DNA from: Cupriavidus sp. WKF15
Lineage (GTDB): Bacteria; Pseudomonadota; Gammaproteobacteria; Burkholderiales; Burkholderiaceae
Assembly (NCBI RefSeq): GCF_029278605.1
Contig: NZ_CP119572.1
Coordinates: forward strand, 868,001-932,000
DNA length: 64,000 bases
Reading direction: 5' to 3'
The position numbers were made by a program, and so were the translations under genes. This document shows, one piece after another, positions 29,200-39,329 of the stretch (positions are counted from its first letter, which is position 1; each line of letters opens with the position of its first letter). The notes under the pieces were generated by a model, which was not told the DNA's origin, ran no database searches, and saw only the letters and a program-made list of their open reading frames with translations.

Positions 29200-29982
29200 A
29201 TGCAGTTCGATGTAATCACGCTGTTTCCCGACATGTTTCGCGCGCTGACCGACTGGGGCATTACCAGCCGGGCAGCCAAGCAGCAACGGTACGCCCTGCG
29301 TACGTGGAATCCGCGCGATTTCACCACGGACAACTACCGGACCATCGATGATCGGCCGTATGGTGGTGGTCCCGGCATGGTCATGCTGGCGAGGCCGCTG
29401 GAAGATGCGATCGATGCTGCCTCGGCGGCACAGTCGCGGGCCGGCGTGGAAGCGCCGCACGTGGTGCTGATGTCGCCCCAGGGTGCGCCGCTGACCCACG
29501 AGAAGGTCATGTCGCTCGCGCAGCGACCCGGACTGGTGTTGTTGTGCGGCCGCTACGAGGCGATCGACCAGCGCCTGATCGATCGCCGCGTGCACGAGGA
29601 AATCAGCCTTGGCGATTTCGTGCTGTCCGGCGGCGAGCTGCCCGCGATGGCATTGATCGATGCCGTGGTGCGGCACCTGCCCGGTGTGCTGGGCGATGCG
29701 CAGTCGGCGGTGCAGGACAGCTTTGTCAACGGCTTGCTCGATTGCCCGCATTACACGCGGCCGGAAGAGTATGAGGGTGTGCGGGTACCCGAGATCCTGC
29801 TCGGCGGCCATCATGCCGAGATTGAAAAATGGCGGCGCCAGCAGGCGCTGGCCAATACCGCGAGAAAGCGTCCCGACCTGATCGAGACCGCTCGCGCGCA
29901 AGGTTTGCTAACCCGTTCCGACGAGAAGTTCCTGTCGGAATGGTTGGTGAAAGAAGGGCGGGAGAATTCTCCCGCCAGGTAA
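29200..29982 (+). CDS. trmD: tRNA (guanine-N1)-methyltransferase
   Basis: Methylates G37 next to the anticodon of several tRNAs, preventing frameshifting. 260 residues of the SPOUT (trefoil-knot) class. The knot and SAM site are [15 protein letters not shown] and [33 protein letters not shown] is the standard start. The chosen ATG 29200 follows GGAGGGGGAG. It is 41 bp after rimM and 75 bp before rplS. Confidence 0.97.
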   Translation: MQFDVITLFPDMFRALTDWGITSRAAKQQRYALRTWNPRDFTTDNYRTIDDRPYGGGPGMVMLARPLEDAIDAASAAQSRAGVEAPHVVLMSPQGAPLTHEKVMSLAQRPGLVLLCGRYEAIDQRLIDRRVHEEISLGDFVLSGGELPAMALIDAVVRHLPGVLGDAQSAVQDSFVNGLLDCPHYTRPEEYEGVRVPEILLGGHHAEIEKWRRQQALANTARKRPDLIETARAQGLLTRSDEKFLSEWLVKEGRENSPAR

Positions 29983-30057
29983 AACCCCATCCTCTGCCGG
30001 GGCCCGGGCAATGCCTGGGGCATCCAACGCCGGCACGATGGTTACGGAGAAAGAACG

Positions 30058-30441
30058 ATGAACATCATCGAGCAGATCGAGAAGGAAGAGATCGCGCGTC
30101 TGACCGCGAACAAGACCATCCCCGCATTCGCACCCGGCGACACCGTGATCGTCAGCGTGAACGTGGTGGAAGGCAACCGCAAGCGCGTGCAGGCTTACGA
30201 AGGCGTGGTGATTGCCAAGCGTAACCGTGGCCTGAATTCGTCCTTCATCGTGCGCAAGATCTCGTCGGGTGAAGGCGTGGAGCGTACGTTCCAGCTGTAC
30301 TCGCCGCTGATCGCCGGCATCGAAGTGAAGCGTCGCGGCGACGTGCGTCGCGCGAAGCTGTACTACCTGCGCGAGCGCTCGGGCAAGTCCGCACGTATCA
30401 AGGAAAAGCTGGTTTCGAAGGCAGCCAAGGCTGCCCAGTAA
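30058..30441 (+). CDS. rplS: 50S ribosomal protein L19
   Basis: Large-subunit protein at the 30S-50S interface. 127 residues. [39 protein letters not shown] and [18 protein letters not shown] are all conserved. GGAGA precedes the ATG. Last gene of the operon, followed by two hairpins. Confidence 0.98.
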   Translation: MNIIEQIEKEEIARLTANKTIPAFAPGDTVIVSVNVVEGNRKRVQAYEGVVIAKRNRGLNSSFIVRKISSGEGVERTFQLYSPLIAGIEVKRRGDVRRAKLYYLRERSGKSARIKEKLVSKAAKAAQ

Positions 30442-30451
30442 GCCGGACATG

Positions 30452-30510
30452 CCGGCCGGGCCTACCGGCCGGATGTTTCCTCAGGAAGGGCACCGCAAGG
30501 TGCCCTTTTT
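30452..30510 (+). terminator. Terminators of the rpsP-rplS operon
   Basis: A GC-only hairpin CCGGCCGG/CCGGCCGG (30452-30472) is followed by AAGGGCACC, a GCAA tetraloop, GGTGCCCTT (30486-30507) and a T-run to 30510. The second is a textbook intrinsic terminator. Confidence 0.85.
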
Positions 30511-30579
30511 GCGTTTTTGGCAACTGTGCCGGATTGCTGCGCTGCCGAAAGGCGAGCATCTGTCATACTTGAACCTGCT

Positions 30580-31260
30580 ATGCGCCCCGTCTTTGACCCA
30601 GAGTCCCTTCCCATCATCGATGTCGACAAGCGCCGTCCGGCACTGAGCGCACCGCGCCTGCAGGCGGACTTCATCCGCCACCGCTTGCAGGCACCGCCCG
30701 CCTGGGCGCCCGAGCTGACCGATGAATCACGTGTCTACGACCGCAGCCGCAGCCTGCGCCAGGCTGCCGTACTGGTGCCGATTGTCGAGCGCCGCGACGG
30801 TCTGACGGTGTTGCTCACCGAGCGTAATGCCAACCTGAGTGCGCATGCGGGACAGATCAGTTTTCCTGGCGGCAGCCAGGAAGACCATGACACCAGCCGC
30901 ATTGATACCGCCCTTCGGGAAACCGAAGAAGAGGTCGGCCTGGTGCGCGACTATGTGGAGGTGCTGGGGGCGCTGCCCGATTACATCACCGGCACCGGCT
31001 TCCATGTCAGCCCGGTGGTGGGCCTGGTGCGCGACGGCTTTACGTTGCGGCCCGACGCCTCGGAAGTGGCAGATGTGTTCGAGGTGCCGCTGGCCTTCCT
31101 GATGGATCCTTCGCACCATGAGCGGCGCCTGTTCCGCTGGGTCGATGGCGAACGGATGTTCTACGCCATGCCGTTCCCGCGCGAAGGCGGTGGTCACCGC
31201 TTCATCTGGGGCGCGACGGCGGGCATGCTGCGCAACCTCTACCACCTGCTCGCCGCCTGA
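30580..31260 (+). CDS. Nudix hydrolase, coenzyme A pyrophosphatase type
   Basis: Cuts CoA or related nucleoside diphosphate compounds, as in the NudL/CoA-pyrophosphatase group. 226 residues. LLTERNANLSAHAGQISFPGG is the CoA-type motif and the Nudix box follows as ALRETEEEVGL with its metal-binding glutamates. The ATG 30580 lies 10 bases after a -10-like CATACT (30564-30569), so the message may be almost leaderless; an earlier frame from 30517 has no support. Its 3' end meets the convergent trhO gene. Confidence 0.88.
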   Translation: MRPVFDPESLPIIDVDKRRPALSAPRLQADFIRHRLQAPPAWAPELTDESRVYDRSRSLRQAAVLVPIVERRDGLTVLLTERNANLSAHAGQISFPGGSQEDHDTSRIDTALRETEEEVGLVRDYVEVLGALPDYITGTGFHVSPVVGLVRDGFTLRPDASEVADVFEVPLAFLMDPSHHERRLFRWVDGERMFYAMPFPREGGGHRFIWGATAGMLRNLYHLLAA

Positions 31261-31270
31261 CTCGCAGCCA

Positions 31271-31290
31271 GATCAGGCGGCAGCCTGATC
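31271..31290. terminator. Hairpin between convergent Nudix and trhO genes
   Basis: GATCAGGC (31271-31278), loop GGCA, GCCTGATC (31283-31290), a perfect 8-bp stem overlapping the trhO stop. Without a T-run it is at best a weak two-way terminator. Confidence 0.35.
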
Positions 31291-32121
31291 GCGCTGCCCG
31301 ATGCAATGCGGGCAACTCTTGCCGACGACGTAGTGCGGGCTTTGCTGTTCTTCCGGCGTCACCACGGCACGGCAGGCGAAGCACTGTTTCGGGCCGGCGG
31401 GCTCCAGGTTCGGATTGAGCGCGGTGCGGTAATCGAAGACGAAGCAGTCGCCGCGATAGTGGCTGCCGCCGACTTCCTCGAAATACTTGAGGATGCCGCC
31501 TTCAAGCTGGTAGACGTGGTCGATGCCGACTTCCTGCATGTGGATCGCGGCCTTCTCGCAGCGGATGCCGCCGGTGCAGAACGACACCACGGTCTTGCCT
31601 TCGAAATCCGCCTTGTGGGCTTCCACCGCTTCGGGGAATTCGCTGAACTTGGCGAGGTTGTATTCCACCACCGTATCGAACGTCCCGACCGCCACTTCGA
31701 AGTCGTTGCGCGTATCGAGCATCACCACCGGACGGCCGTCGTCGTCATGGCCCTGGTCCAGCCAGCGCTTGAGGTCGACCGGCCGCACCGACGGCGCGCG
31801 CCCTTCCTCGGGACGGATCAGCGGGCGCTTCATGGTGATGATTTCCTTCTTGGCGCGCACCAGCATGCGCTTGAAGGGCTGGTTCTCCGACAGGCTTTCC
31901 TTGGGCGCAATGTCCGCGAAGCGCGCGTCGGCATGCAGCCAGGCCATGAAGCCATCAATGGCTTCGCGCGGGCCGGCCAGGAACATGTTGATGCCTTCGG
32001 GCGCGAGCAGGATGGTGCCCTTCAGGCCAAGATCCTCGCAGCGCGAGCGCATTTCCGGCCGCAACGTCTCGATGTCGTTGAGCGAGACGAACTTGTAAGC
32101 GGAGATGTTGACGATCTGCAT
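31273..32121 (-). CDS. trhO: tRNA uridine-34 hydroxylase TrhO (rhodanese family)
   Basis: Oxygen-dependent hydroxylation of U34 in tRNA to 5-hydroxyuridine, part of wobble modification. 282 residues. N-terminal acylphosphatase-like domain, then a rhodanese domain with the active loop [11 protein letters not shown] (Cys182, Cys188). The C-terminal part has four cysteines (CFAC and CPHC), probably a zinc site, as in the longer YceA-type members. It is convergent with the Nudix gene and divergent from dnaE. Confidence 0.92.
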   Translation of the reverse strand: MQIVNISAYKFVSLNDIETLRPEMRSRCEDLGLKGTILLAPEGINMFLAGPREAIDGFMAWLHADARFADIAPKESLSENQPFKRMLVRAKKEIITMKRPLIRPEEGRAPSVRPVDLKRWLDQGHDDDGRPVVMLDTRNDFEVAVGTFDTVVEYNLAKFSEFPEAVEAHKADFEGKTVVSFCTGGIRCEKAAIHMQEVGIDHVYQLEGGILKYFEEVGGSHYRGDCFVFDYRTALNPNLEPAGPKQCFACRAVVTPEEQQSPHYVVGKSCPHCIGQRDQAAA

Positions 32122-32290
32122 GATGGGCTGCGCTGCGCCACGCGCGCAAACGCGCGCGATAACTGCCTGATTGGAAAGGCGAAATTATAGCGCGCCGGGC
32201 CGGCGCCGGCCGGCATTTCCCAGCGTCGTCCTCGGCTATCGGGGGCGGGTGCGATGTTCCAGGCCCGGGCCGCTGCCCATGCCGAGCCGG

Positions 32291-32296
32291 TACAAT
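32291..32296 (+). promoter_or_regulatory. -10 element (TACAAT) of dnaE
   Basis: TACAAT ends only 8 bases before the likely start ATG 32304, and overlaps another in-frame ATG at 32295. Transcription from it would begin almost at the start codon. No clear -35 is present. Confidence 0.45.
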
Positions 32297-32303
32297 GTCG
32301 CCC

Positions 32304-35300
32304 ATGTCTGCCCCCCGTTTCGTACACCTTCGCGTCCATTCCGAGTATTCCGTCGTCGACGGCATCGTCCGCCTGGATGATGCCGTCAAGGCCGCGGCCG
32401 GCGATGGCATGGGCGCGCTCGCTCTCACCGACCTCGCCAATGCCTTCGGCCTGATCCGCTTCTACAAGGAAGCGCGCGGCGGCGGCGTCAAGCCCGTGGT
32501 CGGCGCCGATGTCTGGCTGTCCAATGCGGACGACCGCGACAAGCCCGCGCGGCTGCTGCTGCTGGTGCAGGACCGCATCGGCTACCTGAACCTGTGCATG
32601 CTGCTGTCGCGCGCGTGGCTGTCGAACCAGCACCGCGGCCGTGCCGAGATCGAGCCCGGCTGGTTCGGCGAGCCCGGTGAAGAGGGCCAGCCGCTGGCGA
32701 CAGGGCTGATCGCGCTGTCGGGCGCAATGGGCGGCGATGTCGGCATGGCGCTGGCCAACGGCAACGTCGATGGCGCCCGCCGTGCCGCGGCGCATTGGGC
32801 CTCCGTCTTCCCGCAGCGTTTCTACATCGAGCTGCAGCGCGCCGGTCATCCCGGCACGGATGCCTACGTGCAGCAGGCCGTGCACCTGGCCGCCGAGATG
32901 CAGCTGCCCGTGGTGGCCACGCACCCGGTGCAGTTCATGACGCCGGACGACTTCACCGCGCACGAGGCGCGCGTCTGTATCGCCGAAGGCGAACTGCTGG
33001 CCAATCCGCGCCGTACGCGCCGTTTCACCACGGACCAGTACTTCAAGACGCAGGACGAGATGTGCGCGCTGTTCGCCGACATTCCGTCCGCGCTCGAGAA
33101 CGCCGTGGAGATCGCGCGGCGCTGCAACCTGACGCTGGAGCTGGGCAAGCCGCGCCTGCCGCTGTTCCCCACGCCCGACGGCATGTCGCTCGACGACTAC
33201 CTGGTCTTCATGGCCAAGGACGGCCTGGAGAAGCGCCTGGCCGTGCTGTTCCCGGACGAGGCACAGCGCGAGGCCAAGCGGCCCGAGTACTACGCACGCC
33301 TGGAGTTCGAGACCGGCACCATCATCAAGATGGGTTTCCCGGGCTACTTCCTGATCGTGGCGGACTTTATCAACTGGGCCAAGAACAATGGCGTGCCGGT
33401 GGGGCCGGGCCGGGGCTCGGGTGCCGGTTCGCTGGTGGCCTATGCGCTGGGCATTACCGACCTGGATCCGCTCAAGTACGCGCTGCTGTTCGAGCGTTTC
33501 CTGAACCCGGAGCGGGTGTCCATGCCCGACTTCGATATCGACTTCTGCCAGCACGGCCGTGACCGCGTGATCACGTACGTGAAGGAAAAGTACGGCAAGG
33601 ATGCGGTATCGCAGATCGCTACCTTCGGCACCATGGCGGCCAAGGCCGCGGTGCGCGACGTGGGCCGCGTGCTCGACCTGGGCTACGGCTTCGTCGACGG
33701 CATCGCCAAGCTGATTCCGTTCAAGCCCGGCAAGCTCGTCACGATCGAAGAGGCCAAGAAGGAAGAGCCGCTGCTCACCGAGCGCGAGAACAACGAGGAA
33801 GAAGTGCGCCAGCTGCTGGAGCTGGCGCAGCGCGTCGAAGGCATGACCCGCAACGTCGGTATGCACGCCGGCGGCGTGCTGATCGCGCCGGGCCGGCTGA
33901 CCGATTTCTGCCCGCTCTATACGCAGGGCGCGCAGAACGACGGCATGAGCGGCGTCGTCAGCCAGTACGACAAGGACGACGTGGAAGCGGCCGGCCTGGT
34001 CAAGTTCGACTTTCTGGGCCTGACCACGCTGACCATCCTCGACTGGGCCGAGCGCTATATCCGCCGGCTGGATCCCAGCAAGGCGGACTGGAACTGCAGC
34101 CAGATCCCGCTCGATGACGGCCCCGCCTTCGACATCCTCAAGACCGCCAACACGGTCGCGGTGTTCCAGCTGGAAAGCCGCGGCATGCAGGGCATGCTGA
34201 AGGACGCCAAGCCTGACCGCTTCGAGGACATCATCGCGCTGGTGGCGCTGTACCGCCCGGGCCCGATGGACCTGATCCCCAGCTTCTGCGCGCGCAAGCA
34301 CGGCCGCGAGAAGGTGGAGTACCCGGACCCGCGCGTCGAGCCCGTGCTCAAGGAGACCCACGGCATCATGGTCTACCAGGAGCAGGTGATGCAGATGGCG
34401 CAGATCATCGGCGGCTACTCGCTCGGCGGCGCCGACCTGCTGCGCCGCGCCATGGGCAAGAAAAAGCCCGAGGAGATGGCGCAGCACCGCGTGATGTTCC
34501 GCGAAGGCGCCGACAAGAACGGTCTCTCCGCCGAGCAGGCCGACGACATCTTCGACCTGATGGAGAAGTTCGCGGGCTACGGCTTCAACAAGTCGCACGC
34601 GGCCGCGTACGCGCTGCTGGCGTACTACACCGCGTGGCTCAAGGCGCATCATCCGGCCGAATTCATGGCAGCCAACATGTCGCTGGCCATGGACGACACC
34701 GACAAGGTCAAGATCCTTTACGAGGACTGCAAGCTCAACAAGCTCGCGGTGCTGCCGCCCGACGTCAACGCCAGCGAGTACCGCTTCGCGCCGACCGATG
34801 CCAGGACCATTCGCTACGGCCTCGGCGGCATCAAGGGCTCCGGGCAGGGCGCCATCGAAGACATCCTGCGTGCGCGCGCGGAGCGGCCCTTCACGGACCT
34901 GTTCGACTTCTGCGAGCGCGTCGACCGCCGCCAGGTGAACCGCCGCACCATCGAGGCGCTGATCCGTGCCGGCGCGTTCGACAGCCTCAACGACAACCGC
35001 GCGCAATTGCTGGCCTCGGTCTCGATCGCGATGGAGGCGGCCGACCAGAAGGCCGAGTCGGCCAACCAGGTCTCGCTGTTCGACTTGATGGGAGATGCCG
35101 GCGATGCGCACCGGCCGGAACTGATCGATGAACCGCGCTGGACGCCCAAGCGCACCTTGCAGGAGGAGAAGCACGCGCTCGGCTACTACTTCTCCGGGCA
35201 CCTGTTCGATGCCTGCCGCGACGAGGTGCGCCGCTTCGTCAAGAGCACGCTGGCCGGCCTGGAAAAGGAAGTGCAGGGCAACGGCGGCGGTTTCGGCCGC

Positions 35301-35822
35301 GACGTGCGCGGCAAGACCATCGCCGGCGTGATCGCCGGGGTGCGCACGCAGATGACGCAGCGCGGCAAGATGATCATCGTGCAGCTCGACGACGGCACCG
35401 GGGTGGTGGAGATGACCGTCTTCAACGAGGTGTTCGATGCCAACCGGCATATGTTCCGCGAGGACGAGCTGCTGATCGCGACGGGCAACGCACGCCACGA
35501 CACCTTCACCGGCGGCGTGCGCTTCACGGCCGAGTCGGTCATGGACCTGGCGACGGCGCGCAGCGCCTATGCCAGTGCGCTCAGCATCGCGCTCGCACCG
35601 GAAGACTCGACCATGGAACGTTTGCGCACGGTGCTGACCCAATACCGTGCCAAGCCGCGCGATGCGGGCCCGGCGGGCCTCGGCCTGCTGGTGCGGTACC
35701 GCAATCCGAGTGCCGCGTGCGAGATCCATCTCGGACCGAACTGGCGCGTGGAGCCGGACGAAGCCCTGCTCGGTGAACTGCGGCAGTGGCTCGGCAACGA
35801 CGCGGTGGAGCTGATGTATTGA
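32304..35822 (+). CDS. dnaE: DNA polymerase III alpha subunit
   Basis: Replicative DNA polymerase. 1172 residues, full length. An N-terminal PHP domain begins [17 protein letters not shown]. The catalytic palm has [18 protein letters not shown] and the metal-binding aspartates Asp409 and Asp411 in MPDFDIDFC. The fingers region follows, then a helix-hairpin-helix, the OB domain ([20 protein letters not shown]) and the tau-binding C-terminus. It is the main DnaE1 type by its length and complete PHP domain. The ATG at 32295 is rejected because it lies in the -10 element. Confidence 0.97.
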   Translation: MSAPRFVHLRVHSEYSVVDGIVRLDDAVKAAAGDGMGALALTDLANAFGLIRFYKEARGGGVKPVVGADVWLSNADDRDKPARLLLLVQDRIGYLNLCMLLSRAWLSNQHRGRAEIEPGWFGEPGEEGQPLATGLIALSGAMGGDVGMALANGNVDGARRAAAHWASVFPQRFYIELQRAGHPGTDAYVQQAVHLAAEMQLPVVATHPVQFMTPDDFTAHEARVCIAEGELLANPRRTRRFTTDQYFKTQDEMCALFADIPSALENAVEIARRCNLTLELGKPRLPLFPTPDGMSLDDYLVFMAKDGLEKRLAVLFPDEAQREAKRPEYYARLEFETGTIIKMGFPGYFLIVADFINWAKNNGVPVGPGRGSGAGSLVAYALGITDLDPLKYALLFERFLNPERVSMPDFDIDFCQHGRDRVITYVKEKYGKDAVSQIATFGTMAAKAAVRDVGRVLDLGYGFVDGIAKLIPFKPGKLVTIEEAKKEEPLLTERENNEEEVRQLLELAQRVEGMTRNVGMHAGGVLIAPGRLTDFCPLYTQGAQNDGMSGVVSQYDKDDVEAAGLVKFDFLGLTTLTILDWAERYIRRLDPSKADWNCSQIPLDDGPAFDILKTANTVAVFQLESRGMQGMLKDAKPDRFEDIIALVALYRPGPMDLIPSFCARKHGREKVEYPDPRVEPVLKETHGIMVYQEQVMQMAQIIGGYSLGGADLLRRAMGKKKPEEMAQHRVMFREGADKNGLSAEQADDIFDLMEKFAGYGFNKSHAAAYALLAYYTAWLKAHHPAEFMAANMSLAMDDTDKVKILYEDCKLNKLAVLPPDVNASEYRFAPTDARTIRYGLGGIKGSGQGAIEDILRARAERPFTDLFDFCERVDRRQVNRRTIEALIRAGAFDSLNDNRAQLLASVSIAMEAADQKAESANQVSLFDLMGDAGDAHRPELIDEPRWTPKRTLQEEKHALGYYFSGHLFDACRDEVRRFVKSTLAGLEKEVQGNGGGFGRDVRGKTIAGVIAGVRTQMTQRGKMIIVQLDDGTGVVEMTVFNEVFDANRHMFREDELLIATGNARHDTFTGGVRFTAESVMDLATARSAYASALSIALAPEDSTMERLRTVLTQYRAKPRDAGPAGLGLLVRYRNPSAACEIHLGPNWRVEPDEALLGELRQWLGNDAVELMY

Positions 35823-35843
35823 AGTTCGGGGCAGGGCGCGCAA

Positions 35844-35864
35844 GGCATGGCGCCATGCCCTTTT
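35844..35864 (+). terminator. Terminator of dnaE
   Basis: GGCATGGCGCCATGCC (35844-35859) is a 16-bp palindrome, with GCGCAA/TTGCGC extending the stem around it, and TTTT at 35861-35864. It lies 22 bases after the dnaE stop. Confidence 0.6.
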
Positions 35865-35904
35865 GCGCACCTTCCGGCGCCTCTGCCGCGCCGGGGAATG
35901 CGGT

Positions 35905-35910
35905 TACAAT
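35905..35910 (+). promoter_or_regulatory. -10 element (TACAAT) of msbA
   Basis: TACAAT in CGGTTACAATGG follows the dnaE terminator. It would give a leader of about 120 nt before the GTG start at 36037. No clear -35. Confidence 0.45.
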
Positions 35911-36036
35911 GGCTGCGTTTTTTGCGCCTCTATGTGGCGTTTTCGCCATGCCGGGCAACATCCGGTAATTCCCCGGCGTTTCCCGTGCCACCCGGTCAGA
36001 CGGGTGCGCGTCGCATCTTTCAAATTAAGGGCGGTA

Positions 36037-37809
36037 GTGAGCAATCCAGCGAAGTCCGAACAATCGGCCGGACAAGACGTACAGGTAGGCAAGCGCCTGA
36101 TGGGCTATCTGCGCCCCGAGCTGCGCATCTTCATTGCCGCCATCGTGGCCATGGCCGTGGTCGCGGCCAGCGAGGGCGTGATCCCGAAGGTCGTCAACGA
36201 CTTGCTCGACAAGGGCTTTGGCGGCCAATATGCCGGCAAGCTGTGGCATGTCCCCGCCATCCTGACCGGCGTGGCGCTGATCCGCGGCGTGGCCCAGTTC
36301 GCGTCCGGTTACCTGTTGAGCCTGATCTCGAACCGCGTGCTGCTGAAGATGCGCATGCAGATGTTCGACCGCATGCTGCACGCGCCGGCCCAGTTCTATC
36401 ACCGCAATACCGCGGCGTCGCTGATCAACGCGGTGATCTTCGAGGTCAACCAGGTGCTGTCGATCCTGACCAGCGTGTTCATCACGCTGGTGCGGGACTC
36501 GCTGACCGTAGTGGCGCTGCTGATCTACCTGTTCTACACGAACTGGCGCCTGACGCTGATCGTGGCCGTGATCCTGCCCGTGATCGGCTACCTGATGTCG
36601 AAGATCAACCGGCGCCTGCGCCGCCTGAACCGCGACCACCAGACCCTGACCAACAGCGCTGCCTATGTGGTCGAAGAGGCCGCAGGCGGCTTCAAGGTCG
36701 TGAAGCTGCACGGCGGCGAGGCTTACGAGATGAACCGCTTCCGCGCCATGGCGGAGCGGCTCAAGAACTACTCGATGCGCATGGCCGTGGCCGGCGGCCT
36801 GAACCAGCCCGTGACGGCTTTCCTTGCCGCGCTGGCGCTGTCGGTCATCATCACCATCGCCATGATCCAGGCGCAGGGCAACCAGACCACGATCGGCGGT
36901 TTCACCGGTTTCGTAATGGCCATGCTGCTGCTGATCTCGCCGCTCAAGCACCTGACGGACATCAACCAGCCGCTCACGCGCGGCCTGACCGCGGCCGAAC
37001 TGATCTTCCGCCTGATCGACGAGCCGGTGGAGCCGCAGGACGGCGGTGTGCGCATCGAACGTGCCAGGGGCGACCTGGTGTTCGAGCGCGTCGGCTTCCG
37101 TTATGGCGAAGGCATGCGTGCGGCGCTGGAGGGCATCGATATCCGCGTGCCCGCCGGCGAGGTGGTGGCGCTGGTCGGTCCGTCGGGCAGCGGCAAGACC
37201 ACGCTGGTCAACCTGGTGCCGCGCTTCTTCGACCCGAGCGACGGCCGCATCCTGCTGGATGGTCACGCCATCGGCGATATCGCGCTGCGCGAGTTGCGCA
37301 ACCAGATCGCCTTCGTGAGCCAGGACGTGGTGCTCTTCAACGACACGGTTGCCGCCAACGTGGCGTATGGGGTCGGCCCGGAAGACAAGATCGATATGGC
37401 GCGTGTCGAACGTGCGCTGCAGGCCGCCTACCTGACCGATGTGGTGAAGAACCTGCCCGAAGGCGTCAACACGAACATTGGCGACAACGGCATGAAGCTC
37501 TCTGGTGGCCAACGCCAGCGCCTGGCCATCGCTCGTGCGATCTACAAGGATGCGCCGATCCTGATCCTGGATGAAGCCACCTCGGCGCTCGATTCGGAAT
37601 CCGAGCGCCAGGTGCAGGCCGCGCTCGAAGCGCTGATGGTCGGCCGCACGACGCTGGTGATCGCGCACCGCCTTTCCACCATCGAGAACGCCGACCGCAT
37701 CGTCGTGCTCGACCATGGCCGCGTGGCGGAGCAGGGCACGCACGAGGAGCTGCTGGGCGCCAACGGCCTGTACGCCGGGCTGCACCGGATCCAGTTCGCT
37801 ACACACTGA
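36037..37809 (+). CDS. msbA: Lipid A export ABC transporter (ATP-binding/permease)
   Basis: Flips lipid A-core across the inner membrane using ATP. 590 residues: a transmembrane half of six helices (about 30-330) followed by the ATPase domain. Walker [10 protein letters not shown] begins at residue 381, the signature [14 protein letters not shown] at 488, and Walker B is [15 protein letters not shown]. The GTG start at 36037 has GGGCGG upstream; an open frame continues to 35863 but is not protein-like. Some members transport other lipids, but size and sequence fit MsbA. It complements the LPS genes at the start of the window. Confidence 0.93.
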   Translation: MSNPAKSEQSAGQDVQVGKRLMGYLRPELRIFIAAIVAMAVVAASEGVIPKVVNDLLDKGFGGQYAGKLWHVPAILTGVALIRGVAQFASGYLLSLISNRVLLKMRMQMFDRMLHAPAQFYHRNTAASLINAVIFEVNQVLSILTSVFITLVRDSLTVVALLIYLFYTNWRLTLIVAVILPVIGYLMSKINRRLRRLNRDHQTLTNSAAYVVEEAAGGFKVVKLHGGEAYEMNRFRAMAERLKNYSMRMAVAGGLNQPVTAFLAALALSVIITIAMIQAQGNQTTIGGFTGFVMAMLLLISPLKHLTDINQPLTRGLTAAELIFRLIDEPVEPQDGGVRIERARGDLVFERVGFRYGEGMRAALEGIDIRVPAGEVVALVGPSGSGKTTLVNLVPRFFDPSDGRILLDGHAIGDIALRELRNQIAFVSQDVVLFNDTVAANVAYGVGPEDKIDMARVERALQAAYLTDVVKNLPEGVNTNIGDNGMKLSGGQRQRLAIARAIYKDAPILILDEATSALDSESERQVQAALEALMVGRTTLVIAHRLSTIENADRIVVLDHGRVAEQGTHEELLGANGLYAGLHRIQFATH

Positions 37810-37881
37810 TCCTGGCTGCCGGCTCGCGGTTTGCGCCTTCGCTACAATGGGCCGACAACAACGACCGCGAGAGAGACAGCC

Positions 37882-38472
37882 ATGACCCGCCCGGCCCTTC
37901 CCATCAGCCGTTACCCGGTACCCGAACTGAAGGCGCTGCCCGACGACATCCGGCAGCGCATCCTCGAAGTCCAGGAAAAGGCCGGCTTCGCGCCCAACGT
38001 CTTCCTGACGCTGGCCCACCGGCCCGACGAGTTCCGCGCCTTCTTCGCCTATCACGACGCGCTGATGCTGAAGGACGGCGGCCTGACCAAGGGCGAGCGC
38101 GAGATGATCGTGGTGGCCACGTCGGCGGCCAACCAGTGCCTGTACTGCGTGGTCGCGCACGGCGCCATCCTGCGCATCTACGAGAAGAAGCCGCTGGTGG
38201 CCGACCAGGTCGCGGTGAACTACCTGAAAGCCGATATCCCGCCGCGCCAGCGAGCCATGCTCGATTTCGCGCTGAAGGTGTGCCAGGCCTCGCACGAGGT
38301 CGGCGACGCCGACTTTGCGGCGCTGCGCGAGCATGGCTTCAGCGACGAAGACGCGTGGGACATCGCCGCCATTACCGCGTTTTTCGGCTTGTCGAACCGC
38401 ATGGCCAACACCATCAGCATGCGCCCGAACGACGAGTTCTTCCTGATGGGCCGCGTGCCCAAGAGCAAGTAA
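37882..38472 (+). CDS. Peroxidase-related protein, AhpD/carboxymuconolactone decarboxylase family
   Basis: Probable thiol-dependent peroxidase or reductase. 196 residues with the AhpD-type active site NQCLYCVVAHGA: Cys86, Cys89 and His93. TLAHRPDEFRAFFAYHDALM and LTKGEREMIVVATS are typical of the uncharacterised peroxidase-related subfamily. The ATG 37882 follows GAGAGAGAC, and a -10-like TACAAT is at 37843-37848. The physiological partner is unknown; no ahpC is nearby. Confidence 0.88.
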   Translation: MTRPALPISRYPVPELKALPDDIRQRILEVQEKAGFAPNVFLTLAHRPDEFRAFFAYHDALMLKDGGLTKGEREMIVVATSAANQCLYCVVAHGAILRIYEKKPLVADQVAVNYLKADIPPRQRAMLDFALKVCQASHEVGDADFAALREHGFSDEDAWDIAAITAFFGLSNRMANTISMRPNDEFFLMGRVPKSK

Positions 38473-38500
38473 GCGTGTGCTTGTGCGCTGGGCCGCATGA

Positions 38501-39010
38501 TCAGCGAATCTCGGCGCACTCCCCGTTGCTTGGATTGAACAGCACCGGCCATGCCTGCTCATAGATGCCGGGTGTGCAGCGCTGCTGGCAATTGGCGTGT
38601 GCGAGCGTGACGCGCCGCGGGTCCTGCCAGATCAGCAGCCTGCATTGGGTGCCATCGGTGGCCTCAAGCACGATATGCGGCGTCTTCTGGACTTGCTTGA
38701 AATCCGCCAGGTCGAACTGGCAGGTTCCGCGCTTGGATACCCACAGCTTCCACTTCAGGGACTTCACGTCATTGGCGACTACGCGCATCACCGCGTCTTC
38801 GCGGAAACCGTCGTCTTCCGTCCGGCGGCAGGTGCCGGCCAGGCTGATGTCGTGCGCCGCGATCGGCGTGGCGCGTGGTTTTTCGGGGGCGGGGGCTGCG
38901 GCCACGGGCGCTGGAGGAGGCGGAGGTGCCCGACGGGCGATGGGCAACTGCTCGCAGGCAGTGCACAAGATCATGGCCAAAAAGCATGGGGCCAAATGCG
39001 CGGCTTTCAT
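38501..39010 (-). CDS. Cysteine-rich exported protein, probable lipoprotein
   Basis: 169 residues, family not recognised. The N-terminus MKAAHLAPCFLAMILCTACE is an export signal with a cysteine suitable for lipid attachment, although the lipobox is not ideal. A proline/alanine linker (APPPPPAPVAAAPAPEKP) is followed by a compact domain with several cysteines (GTCRRTEDDG, GTCQFDL, TQCRLL, ANCQQRC, GECAEIR) that could form disulfides. It is convergent with the AhpD-like gene. Function unknown; an envelope role is inferred from the signal. Confidence 0.72.
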   Translation of the reverse strand: MKAAHLAPCFLAMILCTACEQLPIARRAPPPPPAPVAAAPAPEKPRATPIAAHDISLAGTCRRTEDDGFREDAVMRVVANDVKSLKWKLWVSKRGTCQFDLADFKQVQKTPHIVLEATDGTQCRLLIWQDPRRVTLAHANCQQRCTPGIYEQAWPVLFNPSNGECAEIR

Positions 39011-39329
39011 CCGGGTACCTCACTACTGAACGCCTTGGACCTGCGGGCTGCCGCCCGCGCTTGTCGATGGGATGGCGTTAACTGAGTTATAGCGGATCGC
39101 CACGAACGCGCATGGTCATGAGGATCACTTGCGCGTAGGTAGAAACACCACCCCCTTTCGCTGGCGAACCGTCGATCGCTTTGTCGCTTGCCCGAATTTG
39201 GAAGCCGTTACTGAAAAGTGCGTGAATTTCAGTAACAAAGCCTGCTTCAACGTCGATACGATAGTCGGTGCTCTGGGACCAGAGCGGATCACCAGTCATT
39301 CCTGCGGCAACCCGGATAGCGACAACGAT
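39011..39329. other. Intergenic region upstream of alr
   Basis: 319 bp between the exported-protein gene and alr. It contains the inverted repeat at 39207-39236. No SD-led ORF was found. The frame continuous with alr runs back to 39129 but includes the repeat and is not protein-like. Confidence 0.5.
39207..39236 (+). promoter_or_regulatory. Perfect 10-bp inverted repeat upstream of alr
   Basis: GTTACTGAAA (39207-39216) and TTTCAGTAAC (39227-39236) are exact complements separated by 10 bp. They lie 94 bases before the alr ATG. Centre-to-centre spacing of 20 bp puts both arms on one face of the helix, as for a dimeric repressor or activator. No regulator gene is beside it. Confidence 0.55.

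Noticed and set aside
32022..35870. 1282-codon open frame antisense to dnaE
   Set aside because: It mirrors the codon pattern of dnaE in GC-rich DNA, is rich in His, Arg, Gln and Ala as expected for such shadows, and has no motif or ribosome site.
36025..38562. 845-codon open frame antisense to msbA and the AhpD-like gene
   Set aside because: It spans two unrelated convincing genes on the other strand and has shadow-type composition.
39129..39329. N-terminal extension of alanine racemase
   Set aside because: It adds 67 residues not found in the family and contains the inverted repeat; the standard N-terminus begins at 39330.
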